Assembly (NCBI RefSeq): GCF_037975245.1 | Contig: NC_092576.1 | Span: forward strand, 6,180,001-6,244,000 | Length of the DNA stretch: 64,000 bases | Direction of reading: 5' to 3' | Source of the DNA: Apostichopus japonicus | Taxonomy: Eukaryota > Echinodermata > Holothuroidea > Aspidochirotida > Stichopodidae | Part shown: positions 9,135 to 22,500 of the stretch, piece after piece | Layout: each line of letters opens with the position of its first letter | How positions within the stretch are numbered: the first letter of the stretch is position 1 | The notes under the pieces: model-generated | What the model was told of the DNA's origin: nothing | Databases searched by the model: none | What the model saw: the letters and a program-made list of their open reading frames with translations, nothing else | Program-made: the position numbers and the translations under genes

Positions 9135-11902
9135 TCATTTGATGTATGATGTAATTCTTCTTAAGAATAAGATCACTTGACAAATCGTATTTCGTTATGT
9201 CATTAGCACATATACTGATATGAACAATATACTAATTCATTATATCACTTTTAATTAAAAATGACCATAGATAACGAGACAAATGTTTGCGTATACGCCA
9301 TTTTCTGAATTGTCTTTGCAAAGATTAAAGGTAGAGTCAATCTGACGACGAAACAGTGACCCGAGCACACAAAAGTAGGCCTATATTCATTCACAATTCA
9401 TTAAATGTTCCTGTCTGTGTTGTAATGTTAACTTTTTCTATAGTCAAAAACAGAGATCAAGTTTATTTTATACAAATAAACCAAGATTGGTATGAGTAAA
9501 AGAAGAGTTTCCCTTGGTATGGGTACGATTACAAATCATAAACAGAGATCAGATTTGTTTTGCGATTACATGTTATATGTTGTAGTGCGAGTAGAATTAC
9601 GGACTGTGCCGAGGAGTTATTAATCACAGACAGGAAACTTAAGGAAAATTAGACAATCGGAATAGCTAGTAAAATTAATGTTGTACTTGAATATTTAGAA
9701 CACATGTCGATTATTGGGAATAGTAAAATAACTAGATGTGTTGATCTTATGTACTTGCAAATTAAAGCAAGACAAAAATTGTTTCCCGCATCATATTGGC
9801 AGTACATGTAATGACATGCGTTCACAAGATTTCTTCTGGCCTATTACATAGTTTTCGGTTTACGATAAACTTATAGTAAAAGTTAAAAATGAAATATCTA
9901 ATATTAAGTTTTTGAAGATTAGCTTTGTAAAATGCTATAAGAATAATTGGTAGCGATGCTGGGCATGATGCTAGGTTACAGTTAAACTGTGTAAATAAGT
10001 CATTTAAGTCTAAGTAAGTCTTTTTTTTAAGATGCTATAACAGAATGGTAATTTAAATATTTGCAAGAAGTTTTTTTTTTTTAATAACTCAATAGTGTTT
10101 TTTCTAGTACTCATTTTTTTTTGGTCAACATATATTGAACATATATTTGCTGCATTTTGCCGACACTAATGTCCCTTTTTTTCAATTGTATATGATATTA
10201 TTTTCCTTCAACTTCAACACCGAAAAATCAAAAATATATCTTGTTAATTGACGTATTTATGTTTCCTTTCTTGGATCACCTGTATTTGTTTACCATTAGT
10301 AAAAGCAAACGAAGTTAGAGGGAACGGTACAAACATCTTACTATAGAACTCTGGCAAACTCAGTGAAAATATCGTGTTATTTGTTGATATAACACAGGAA
10401 TTATGTTTTGGCTGTCTTATTCACCATCATTTCAACATTAAAATGGGAAGTAAGAACAAAGTCAGAATTTCATAATTATAACAGAGTATAACATTTAACT
10501 GTTGTAAATAATACGTGAAAGAATTTACAACGAAGCAACTATAGTAGTAATATACTATACCTGATTGCTATTTTAATATGTTTAAAGAATCAATATACCA
10601 CCGTGCGTAAGGTGTGCAGGCGAGGGTTAAGTTCTGAATAGTGTTTGAGTTCAGGTGACCGGGTCACTATTATTAATATATTGTACTGGAGGGAATGGGC
10701 GCTAGAGTCGCGTCTTCGCTTACCAAAGAGGTAAAGGTAGTTTGGCGTAAAACTATGTTTTCGTCTGGGTCTATGTGTGGTTAAGTGAGATTCGTCCTTG
10801 AGTCTCCCCACGGCTGTTCCTGTTATATTGTAGTACTTCAGACCCGTTGTCACCCTCGACGTCTGTCATGGTGAAACCGAAAGTTTTATCGTAGGTAAAC
10901 GACCCCCGGCTTGTACTTATGGCCAGAAGTCGGAACACCTATTTTTCAACCGCTGTAAATAATAATCAGTCAGTTACAAAACCTACTTCTAATCCATGTC
11001 GTTATTTGGTCTACCATCATTTATGCATGATCCCGCTATGGTGCCGAACATGCCTTTCTTACTAAGTATCGCAATTTGAGAATAATTATTTGATACTTTG
11101 TAAATCGTTATCATTGTTCTTTAGCAAACGATAATCAGATGCAACTATGATGGTAATTGTCTTTCTGTTTTTGTTCATGTTTCCATCGGTATAAGGAAAT
11201 TTACCTTCATGGTAGGCGAGTACTTCTTATTACACTGTATGTGGTAATGGGGCACATCGTGAGACCTGTAACTCTCAGAACAAATCGTCCAAGAATGTTC
11301 AATGCATAATAGAATGTGTGTAACTATGATGGTCTCAGTAATGTTGGAAGAATCTAGCGATGTTTATAGGCTGTTACCCGCAGAGCATTATAAGCATTTA
11401 AATCAGAACTGTAGAGTTGAATCAAAGTTCATATAAAGTTCACTATAGGTAAACTTCAATTTGGTTAAAAGATTTTAAAGTCGTCTGAGGTTTCTGGGGG
11501 ATCCATTGTATGACTCAAATTTCTTTGATATTTTACCTATTTAACTACGGAGTCTGTATGATGATGCCAGAACCCGTGTCGATCAGTTTATTGTTCTACT
11601 CAACATATGAGAGCAACTAACAAACACCTCCATACATAACACAGAACAAAGGGACAAAGAGACGGCTCGGCTAGAACTAACACCTACAACCGTTTTAGGA
11701 CTGCTGTGCGTTGTATTTAGTTCCTTCTTTAAGCTTTTCATTGAAAATAACCATGATTGTTCCTTCTTTTTATTGTAAACATGTTACACGCTACGCAAAC
11801 CATAACATAACTGACAATGGTTGTTCCTTCTTTCTAGTTTAGCCTACCTCTTTGTGTAAATGTTACACGCTACACACACGGTTTTAAGTTCAGTCTACAC
11901 TT
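9135..11902. other. Non-coding part of the duplicated segment
   Basis: No exon is recognised. It aligns along its length to about 44303-50472, except that the second copy has a 3.4-kb nested insertion after the site equivalent to 10447-10454. At 10447-10454 the sequence GAAGTAAG is present once, so this is the unoccupied (empty) target site. Confidence 0.6.
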
Positions 11903-12420
11903 CATAAAGAGGACATCGTAGTTAGGCTTTATAAGCAGTTGGTTAGGCCTAATCTTGAGTATGCTGTGCAGGCTTGGAACCTATATTTTGCTAAAGATAA
12001 GGAAGTACTTGAAAAGGTCCAGAGGAGGGCTACTAGGATGATTAGTTCCTTAAAGAGTGTTCCTTATTATAGGCGGTTACAACTGTTGAATCTCACCACA
12101 CTGGAGCTTAGGAGGTTACGTGGGGACTTGATTGTTCCAGTTGTACCAGAGGTCATTGTCTTAAACTCCAAAAGTCACATAGTAGGATTAATATTCGGCA
12201 TAACTTTCTTCTAATAGGGTTGTGAATTAATGGAACGGTTTGCCTGAGAAAGTTGTACTTGCAAGTAGTGTCAATGGGTTTAAGAATGCTTTGGACAAGC
12301 ACTTTAATCATTGTACTCGGGTCTGAGTGTTGAGTCTTCAGATTTTTCTCTCTATAGGGTCCTTGATGGGGACTTAAGTGTCCCTCCTGATCCTTTTTTT
12401 CTACTAAACTAAACTAAACA
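11903..12420 (+). pseudogene. 3' relic of an L2/CR1-group non-LTR retrotransposon
   Basis: It encodes the extreme C-terminal part of a reverse-transcriptase ORF ([13 protein letters not shown], then [12 protein letters not shown]), a frameshift, then WNGLPEKVVLASSVNGFKNA interrupted by a stop before the W. A 3' UTR ends in CTACTAAACTAAACTAAACA, a microsatellite-like tail. It is heavily 5'-truncated and dead. Confidence 0.8.
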
Positions 12421-13181
12421 TAGCGAGTATTGCACAGTATTGCAAAAAAAATTCAAGCCATAAATAATAAATTTCATGCAAGGTGTTGGGACCAGCCAGA
12501 GAAGTTTTTTCCCTTAATTTTATTATGAACATTTGCATACACATTTCTTGTCGCATATTTTCCCTGGCTCGTTCCCTATTTTCCCGCGGGTTGAAATGAC
12601 CTCAGAATAGCGTTTGTTGACCCATCTGAACCATTTTTCTTTTTTTTTTTGTGGGAGAGGGGGTGGGGGGTTAGAAACTTACTTTATTTTGTGACTTGAA
12701 GCATTATTGTTCGAGTTTTAAACTGATAGCATACCAAATTCTCCCTACTATGCCCCCAATTATTGGCTTCTCGATATAAGTTGTAGCATGAATCAACAAG
12801 TTCACCTAAAGACGAGAGAAACCTAAAAATGTATAATTCGTTCTTGAATCTCATTAAAGGGATGACCAAGACTGAAAATAATAAAGTAAATATCACATAA
12901 TGGTCACAGCTTTATAGCTTTCACAGTTTTTGAGTTATAAAATATCACTGTTTATATCACAGTTATTACTTTTGGCGCTCCATAGTTCTAAACCATCACA
13001 GTCAGATAGCCGTTAACCGAAGAATCTTTGCAGACGCCACTTTAACAGCTTAGGAAAAGGGATTAATGTTCGCTATTAACTATGAGCTGTTTCGAGTTCG
13101 AAATATTCCCAAAGCTTCCTCTCCTTCAGAGGTTAGGATTCCTTTTTAAGATAAGAAGTAGTTTGACTTACTAATATATTC
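12421..13181. other. Unassigned non-coding sequence
   Basis: The part up to about 12865 matches 50996-51430 in the second duplicate. The rest has no partner in the window. No exon or RNA gene is seen. Confidence 0.4.
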
Positions 13182-13797
13182 AGTTCGTGTAAGCATATTA
13201 CCTGTCACGCAAGTTTGGACGATACAGCCGAAATATCATCAGTAACAAGGTAAACAGTTGGAATCAGACACAGCATATGATATAGCCGTAAACTATATAG
13301 TAGTAACACTATTTGAAGTGGCTACAGTGCAGTGTCATGTTCCGTATTACGTATACGTGCGTTACTTCCGTATAGGCCTTAGTATAGTATATGTAACACA
13401 GCAGTAACTTCCAGTAACTTCGTCAAGTTCGTGTAAGCATATTACCCGCCACGCAAGTTTGGACGATACAGCCGAAATATCAACAGTAACAAGGTAAACA
13501 GTTGAAATAAGACACAAAATATGCTTTAGCCGGAAACTAGTAGTAACACTATTTGAAGCGGCTACAGTGCAGTGTCATGTTCCGTATTACGTATACGTGC
13601 GTTACTTACGTATAGGCCTTATTATAGTATATGTAACACAGCAGTAACTTCCAGTAACTTCGTCAAGTTCGTGTAAGCATATTACCCGCCACGCAAGTTT
13701 GGACGATACAGCCGAAATATCAACAGTAACAAGGTAAACAGTTGAAATAAGACACAAAATATGCTTTAGCCGGAAACTAGTAGTAACACTATTTGAC
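13182..13797. repeat. 240-bp tandem repeat, about 2.5 units
   Basis: AGTTCGTGTAAGCATATTA recurs at 13182, 13426 and 13666 (spacing 244 and 240). The third unit stops near 13797. The corresponding locus of the other duplicate (about 53500-53930) has one unit, interrupted by a SINE. Confidence 0.85.
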
Positions 13798-14009
13798 GAC
13801 ATTTGTCAACTACAGGACTGGCGTTAGTACTAACTAGGCTATACTATAGTGCCTAGGCAAACACCATAGAGCAGGATGCTGGATATAAGAAGTAGAAGGC
13901 GAAATGTCCAAAATAGCGGTGCCAGTATGGAGATTCCGGCGCCATTATCGAACTGGGCGAATTGCGCAATATATGAACGTCGTCTGCTCACTCTTTCGTT
14001 AATACCAAC

Positions 14010-15544
14010 TTGGGTCATTCCGTGTCACATCACAGATGGCTGTTGCTGGACCCTCTTCAAAAATTACCATCCTCATTGCATGATTAGAGCATCAAGAAAT
14101 AACCATAATCTGAAAATTTCAGTTGCACTGCTTCAAAATTGGCTGATTTATCACACTTTGAAATTCCGCAATATGTCACCACCGTGACATTTTGGCATTT
14201 TCTTGATTTTGGGGTCCGATTTCTCAGCAATTAAACATTCTCCTATATTTCTATGACATCAACCTATAGACTTTTTGTCCCATAGAATGGAAACAACAGG
14301 CTATAAAAGAACTGTTTTGAGAAGTAAGGTCAACTAAAAACTGCTAAAATATTAAATTTTGATATGTTTCGCTATACAGATGCTATTGTAGTGATAAATT
14401 GCAACTAAAATACTGCTCCTGGGTAATTGATTCTTTCAGAGGTTATTATGTCCAGTCGAAACAAGCCAGTATAATAATTACAATGCTTTCCTGTAATATA
14501 TTTGCAAGTTTTGCAGCTCTAAAATTGCTATGTCATGCTGCGATTCAGCATGAGGAAGGGTGTTTGATGCCCTGATATTTTACCAACGTAACCATGTGAG
14601 AGTTGTTTAAGGGTTTTTTATTTTAATTATTAGTAAAACGTTCTTACAGTTCACCAGCTTCAGGGTTCTATCTTTTCTCAATATTAATTTATTAAGTTGT
14701 AAAGTTGCCCTGAAGTACAAAATATGTCGTCTTTTTTGACAGCCAATAATTTAGAACGGGTCACGTTGAAAAATATGTCTTTTTTTTATTAGAAGAGATA
14801 TAGTATCACCCTGTGTGTGCAAACAACTTCATTAGGGCATTTTGCCTTATTTGTATATGAAAAATCCTCAAAGTTTGGGATTTTTACACACACACACAAT
14901 AAAAAGTTTTTGCCCTTTGCGTGCTCTATATTTCAACGTTTATTATCTAATATTCATTTGAGAATTTGTTCCATCCTCTGATCAAAATCATAGCATTTCG
15001 TTGTCTTTTAAATTATCTCAAAGGCCTCTTAGTTTGAATTTTGTGTTATCACTTCACGCTTCGTTGACCTGCCAGCGAGACAGCATCAAAACGGATCGAA
15101 TTATATCAAGAACAAGATTATATTCAAGACCTTTTGCAAAATATTAGCTGTACCTCATCTGCTTTACCTGTAACTATGTAGCTGTACCTCATCTGCACCT
15201 GTCTTACACAGACGTTTTGTAATTGTAAGTAAAATAAAACATTTATAATTTTTTTTAAACAGCACTCCAGTGTAAGAAAGTATAACTAAATTGCACAACA
15301 CGCCTGTACGGGACATTTTGAATACAAATATTATTTCTTTAAAGAAAATCTCCACTTTTGATATTCGTATATATGATTGAATTTATAATCTTTCGAAATT
15401 TCAACAATTTCTCACGATTTCGTCGCCTTTTTCGCAATCCCGCATGAACTTAATATAAATGTTACGTTGCCTTTGTCATTGATCGTAGACAGTGTGATTT
15501 TAGAATCGGGATAAGTTAAAGAATAAATCCAGGGGAACCTTCCC
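14010..15544. other. 1.5-kb block present only in the first duplicate
   Basis: The flanks join directly in the second copy: the sequence ending AATACCAAC (54106) is followed at once by GATGATCAAAAGC. Here 1,535 bp intervene. No target duplication, inverted repeats or coding domain are visible, so insertion here and deletion there cannot be told apart. It ends about 220 bp before the start codon of gene A. Confidence 0.6.
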
Positions 15545-15767
15545 GATGATCAAAAGCATAATTTCATCCATCATATTAAGGTTGCTCGTTAAACATCACA
15601 AAGGCCAGAGCATTCACCCAAAAGAAGGGAATCCGTTTCTATGATCTCTGTACTTGCGATATTCCTCGATAAGATTTTTTTTAGAAAGTCGTTGCTAAAG
15701 AATATTTCTAATCTAATCCGCAGATCAGGACTGGGCCGCTGCAATAATTGAATTCTCACATATCGCA

Positions 15768-15787
15768 ATGGCCGCCACAAAAGCCAC
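15768..15787 (+). CDS. Gene A exon 1, 20-bp start exon
   Basis: CGCAATGG is a good start context, followed by MAATKA and the donor GTAAGA. It ends in phase 2, exactly the phase needed by exon 2. The same exon, one codon changed (MATTKA), is at 54329-54348 in gene B. No ATG opens the propeller exon in frame, so this upstream start is preferred. Confidence 0.7.
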
Positions 15788-18700
15788 GTAAGATTAAATA
15801 TATTAATTTTCTTTTAAATGAAAGATTCAAATGTGTTTATACTGGTCAATTATACATGACAGTACTTAAAAGTATTGATTACTTTATTTGTTTAATTTAC
15901 ATTCTTCTTTATATAAGCAATGTTGTATACTGAAAATCTTTCATAAGCCGGACTTCTCGTTCCCAGATAACCTTTGGAATAGGAGCAAGGGATCAGTGTC
16001 GAAGTGGGAGGGATTGTACAAACCCATTAAGGGTAGTAGGACATCACAGTGTCGTTGAATAGAGCAGGTGAACCACAAAGATATCGCAAATCGCTCATAA
16101 AATGAATCCTCTCTGCATTCTGTTCCACAAATTCCATTATTAAAGATATATGACCTTTGATTGATTGGTTTAATTTATCAGCAAAATTGCACGTCTTGAT
16201 TACACATTCCTAAGTGTCTCAACAAAGGGCCCTTTTTATGTGACAAACAATGACAAAACAGAACTTACATGGGCACTTCTAATCTATGAAACGGAGCACT
16301 TTTTGACGTTTTTGTTAAGAAAACATAGGCACTTGTCAATTTGGATTCCCCGCATCGGGTCAATCGCCCATGGATATAACATAAATGGTATATGCCAAAG
16401 CTTAAAGGCCAAACTTGACTTCTAGTAAAACTGGTTCTATATCTACACAGGTTTCCAAGATATTTTCCTTCAAATATGCTAAAACTCTGGAATGCTCACT
16501 TACGGGTTCAGAGATCGATGACGTCGGCGCCTCAGTGCAATCCTAAGTCTTAATTTTAATCCATTGTTTTAAAATTTGGAATAACTCCACCAACACATGT
16601 TCTTTTATCTCCATCAAAGCAAAAAGCATCTTGGATGACATTTAACACCATTTTTGCGTGACAAATTTGCAATCCATCTTAACATGACATTTGAGGCCAT
16701 AAAAGTCTTCACGATAAGCTTGTGTTGCATCTGATAAACTGACCTAATGGTCTTTGTATAAGACTAAATACGGTCCAGTCACTTCAAAGGGATTAACCTC
16801 ACTTATATAAAGGGTCATTTCTTTAAAGTATAAAGTGTTATAGACATCCAACATTGGCTAATAGCAGCGTGTTTTGATGGTCTACAAAATATGAAGTTTA
16901 ATTTTGTAACTTAAGTCATCATTTTTATCCGTATACCTCAACTTTCTATTTCTATAATATGCCTATTATATACCTTGTAAATACTGTTGCTATGGTGACG
17001 GAAGTCTTGGGTGTGAGGTCGGACAAAGTGGGTGCTCAGAGAGTTCAGAGAGGCTGAGTCAGAATTAATGAAGATGGGGGTTAAGAGAGGGTTAGAAATG
17101 TGTGTTTTCTAAAGTGTATGTTATATGTATAGGCTACCGTATATGGTATTAAGGAAAGAGGGAGTTAACTTTGACTTTGGAATTGGCCTTGTGTTGTTGT
17201 GGTGGCTGTTTAGAAATGAAGCAACGGTGTGACTGAGTGAAGTTACTGGAAACTTATGGAGACCTGAGAGATTGAGTGAAAGAATTAGGACTGTGTGTGG
17301 ATACATGTAGTGATAGAATAAAATTTACTGGACATTATCAATATTCTTTCATTTTATCTTTGGATTCTGAACTTAGTTCAACGTTTCTGCAAGAAAATCT
17401 GCAGCTTTTTGGGGACTACTAATACATCGAACCTCTGCTACACAGGTTCTTCTTAATTTAATGGGAAACTATTGACGTCGTGGATCTATAGGCCAGAATT
17501 ATCCTAATTATTAGGCCTTTAACGTCTCGTTTCTTACATCTGTCAGATAAGTATATCAATTAGTTTGCTCTAGACACTTTTAAAGATTATAATTCCACGC
17601 ATTCATTACAAGTCTGTGCCATTTGCAAGACTACAGGTACAGTCTAAGAGCTATCCATCAACATTACTTTAATTAAAAATCACTCTTAATTCTTCGTTAT
17701 CATGGAAACAAGCTTCCAACCTTGACCTTACTTTCACTTCTTGCCTTCCATATATACAGAGGGCATGCAACGATACCACGATTCACTGTACAAGATGGTT
17801 ACACGGTGTGTTCCATAGACGTGCAAGATACAGGCCGTTTGGCTGTCGCTGGATATAATGAAAAGACACACTGCAGCTTTATCGATCTGTTTATGCTACA
17901 TTTTGATCCATATTCTGGAGAAAAACCGTCGTTATTTACGTCAGAGCCTTGTTATTCTAAAGAATTTACCGAGTTTGGTTCATCGTGGCGGTCGGTTGTG
18001 TCATTGGATGGTAATTTGTTTCTAACGTGTTGTGAGGGCACGATAGCATTGTACCAAAGTAGTAATGGCGGTCTGGTCAATCAAGGAAAGTTTACCGGTA
18101 AAGCCAGGTGTATGACAACCAGAAATGGTTTAATTTATGTCGGTTTAGATGGATCCAAAGAGGTGATTGTTTTTGATTTGAAAGAATTGAGACCAAAAAG
18201 GACAATCACTTTAACAGAATTACAAGATGGTGAATGCCCCGTTGATATAACAGTTAGTAATAATAAACTGTTTATCTGTACAGACTATTATATGAGAGCT
18301 TTAAAGTGTAATAGTGACGGAGAACTAGAACAGGTGTATACACACAAACAGTACAGATCTGCTTGGAGTATAACAGTCTGTGAAGAGAAAGGATTAATAT
18401 TTATATTATGGGGCGGTTTAGGGAGTAGAAACGTTGTTGTTTACTCGCGATCCATCTCTGGGGGTCATATCTTGGCTTCTTGTAAAGTTCCTGATTATTC
18501 CTTGAGAATCGGGATCAATAATAACATAAACAGATTGGCTGTGGTAACCTGGGAAACTGGAGAAGTATATGAATATCACACAGTAAGTACTAATACATGA
18601 TATATAGGCCTAATGTAAAACTTGGGACTTTATATCACTTTTATTCAAACTGTCCTTTGAATGAAGATACACGAATTCGGTTTCATTCAATGCGAACAAG

Positions 18701-19500
18701 TGAGGAGAAGACACTGTTTCGAGATCTAATTTTCAAACTTTAAAAAATAAGAACATTTTTGGTTTCTTGCTGAAAGCAAAGGAACCTTTGTAGCCAGGTC
18801 GGCTTGTTTTTACATGTGTGTGTGTATGTGTGTCACAATTAAGTTTGTTTGCACGATAACTCAACAGGTCACAGGGTCAAACGTCAAACTTTGCAAATCG
18901 CAATAACTTTGCAACTACAAGTTGGAGTTTCTTCAAACTTGGTATGGTGAAGTTGATAGACCAACTATTTTGTTAAATATAGTGCATTGGAACAGCAGTG
19001 TGAAGTCAATTAATGTGTAGCCTTATAGGCTAAGTATTATCAACATTGATAAGTACTAAAATATTTACTTTCCATATTTAGCTGAGCACAAATAACAAAT
19101 AACACAAATACAGTTTTATTTGAATACAAAATCATATGTGTAGGCTCTCCCCGTCTCAGCTATAGGTTCGTGGACACGTTGTAACCGAGGAGTGGATGGA
19201 AATTACTCGAATTAGTTGAGGATCCACTTCACACCCCTTCTCACCCACATCTCCCTCATCCCCTTCTCAATCTTCTGCTGAAAGCTAGAAACAGTATCAT
19301 AAACAAATATATATTTACAAACAACTGCTTTTATAATTGTTATCATTCTTGGTGAAGTGCATGGACTGTTATATTTGAAGTGTTTGATAAGCAACCCGCT
19401 CGAGCTAAAACAAAACTACGTTAGTGCATGGCTAGTCTAAGGTGCTAAATAACGTCAGTGTTGCCTAGTAACTCTTGAAATTAAGTATTAAAGCAGTACA

Positions 19501-19585
<85 letters not shown>

Positions 19586-22500
19586 AGATTTCTCTTAGAA
19601 ACCGGTATACTCTGAACAATGCTTACCATGTTAATTTTATTTAGAGGCCGAAATTGTGTTCCAATGGGAATTAAGGTTAAGGCTGACTCATGGAAGAACG
19701 AAGCTCATACTGGAAGCTCAGCATCATTCGCCTGTATGCATGTACACTGACACATACGATGAACCGATTTTGGAACAAATTTTCATCCACTCTATTTACT
19801 CCCGCCTGAAGCCCCCAACTTCACTCACAAAATGTCCAGTATACTATATTTTGTCAGGTTTCTATTTTGAATAATAACGGAAAATAGTAGAGAATTTTCC
19901 AATACACCACTGTTAGATAAGACTATGGGACCGTCGACCACACGACCACACGGATCTGTAGACTTTACAGACAGACCACCTGTATTGACGTTAAGCCAGC
20001 ACCCTCCCCCGTCCTTCCCCTCCTAATCTTGCAACTGATTCATGCATATTTATGAGGAGGCAGGCTGAGCATTATTTTTGTAAGTGAAGTATGTAAACAC
20101 GATAACTCAACTGATTTTGGTGCTCATATAATGAATATTAACCGAGTTCACGTGGTCAAATGTCGAAATCTCAAAATTGCAATAACTGCAAAATCCTCTT
20201 TATTTGGAGTCTACTACCACCAGTCTAATATTTGATTTTCTTTTTGTTATAGAGTGACATATTTACTTTTGATAACCTCCTGAAGTGCTCAGATGCATTG
20301 ATTGAGAAAGATGACTGTCAGAAGCTACTTGACTACCTTGAAGTTCCAGCTAAGGCATCAAAGGACATTATTGAGAGTGATGCACCTTTTTCATCTCTTG
20401 TCCACCATCTCAGAGAGGCAGGGAAGGTTTCTTATGATGACATCAACTATTTAATGACAGCATGCTCTGACAAAGGACTGAGTAAATTGATGACAGTATT
20501 AACTGTCTACCAACAAACTCAAGGTATGTTTATATCAGAGAGCGTAACAAGTTAAATATGTTATGCCTTGCAAAACATGCAAACGCATTGCCCTCAAAAT
20601 ATATAAATACAATTTGAGGTTATACACCATTGTATTGTTTAACCAACCAATGGTTGATAGAATAAGGATCATCCACCAATACCCTTAAATAGAAATAATG
20701 TGATAAATGAGTTGGCAAGAAATTGAATAACCGCAATTGACTGTAAAGTACGCAAACCCAGAAAGAGAATCCAATTTGGATGTTCAGAAGTTAAATTATT
20801 CCACACTTCATGCTTCATTCAATGTCCAGGTCTTGCATCACAGTCAATTCTTTGCATATATGTCTGTAACTTATGGGATATACTCTCAAGTTTGATTGGG
20901 ATATGTTCAGACAAGATTAGTAAAATTTTGGAATTTTCTTCCTTTTTAAATTTTGTAATTTAGTATTCTTGATAGATGGGAGCATCATTGAAGGCGCCTG
21001 ACTTTGTTGAATTGCTCAGAAGCAGAGCCAAACTAAACCCCCCAATAAAGTAAAATATTTACATGGTCACCTCAAATAACATTCTAAAGTTGGACCAAAA
21101 TGTGACCTCACTCTAAATTTAGTGCAAGTTTGTTTCAATATTTTTGGGGAAGTTTTGACCGGATAAATTATTACATAACTAAATCTCTTGGATGGAAGAC
21201 AATCTTTAACAATGTTTGCATCCTATATGTTTGTTTCAGATTCAAAGTTTACTACAAAAGGAGGTGATAAACAACAGCCAACCGGAAGACTAAATGCAGA
21301 GGAGGAGGATAGAGAGCAACTCACTGATAAACTATCAAAATCAGGTGAACAGCATCAAATTACTGGAAGACTTCAAGCTGCAGAGGAAGAGAGACAGAAA
21401 CTCAGTGATAAACTAAAAGAATTAGAAAATGATAGACAACAATTTATAAGACGACTAAACACAGCAAATGAGGAAAGACAAAAAGTTGCTGAAACATTAA
21501 AGTCAACAGAGGAAGAAAGACAACAGCTCTTTGAAAGATTACAGACAGCAGAGGAAGAAAGACAACAATTGAAAGATACACTGCAGGCAACAGAGGAAGA
21601 ACGACAACAGCTGGATGGAAAATTGAAGACCACAGAGGAAGAACGACAACAGCTGGATGGAAAATTGAAGACCACAGAGGAAGAAAGAAAACAATTCAAA
21701 GATGCATTGAAGGCAACAGAAGAGGAAAGACGACAGCTGAATGGAAAACTAAAGAGCACAGCGGAGGAAAAACAACACTTTAAAGATGCATTGAAGGCAA
21801 TAGACTATGAAAGGCAACAACTCACTGGAAGACTACAGACATCAGAGAAGGAAAGACAACAATTGAAAGATACACTGCAGGCAACAGAGGAAGAAAGACA
21901 ACAACTTACGGGAAGATTAAAGACTACAGAGGAGGAAAAACAACACTTCAGTGACAGATTGAATAAGCAGAAAGAGGTTAGACTTCACATAATATGTGAT
22001 TATAGATAACTGATGACTAAGTTACCTGACTTGGGCCATGAGAAAGTTAGTCACTATGAACAAGACAACTACCCTTGTAGTAGTGTCAAGTGACTTTGTA
22101 ATTTTTTATTTACAAACACATGTATTTTCAGAAATTTGGGAATGTTTATGATGCCCAACAGTAGAGATCAAATTTTGAACATATGAACAGCTTTATGTCT
22201 TTAGAATTTTATGGAAACATGATATTAAGTTCATGTGATTTACATTAACTCAACGTGTATCAATAGAGACCAAGAACAGAACATTCAGAGAGTATTCATT
22301 TCATGATGTATTGCTATTTTAATGTGGAAGCTTACTACTGAATTGTACTAATTGCTTAGTTACAAGTGACAGTCTCAGTTAACTAGCAAAAGTAAACAGA
22401 GGAATTCTTCGTGTGCTTTGGCACAAAGTCTAGTAGAAAAAGCATATCATGGAAAATATTGAATATTAAAACAATATATAATTAGTTAATCTATTTGATA

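Noticed and set aside
11939..12214. Open frame as a host gene
   Set aside because: The [13 protein letters not shown] and [12 protein letters not shown] motifs are the C-terminal end of a retrotransposon RT ORF, followed by a frameshift, a stop and a retrotransposon-style tail.
17722..17759. Extending the propeller upstream in frame without splicing
   Set aside because: There is no ATG, the stretch ends in a typical acceptor, and a conserved start exon of the right phase exists at 15768.
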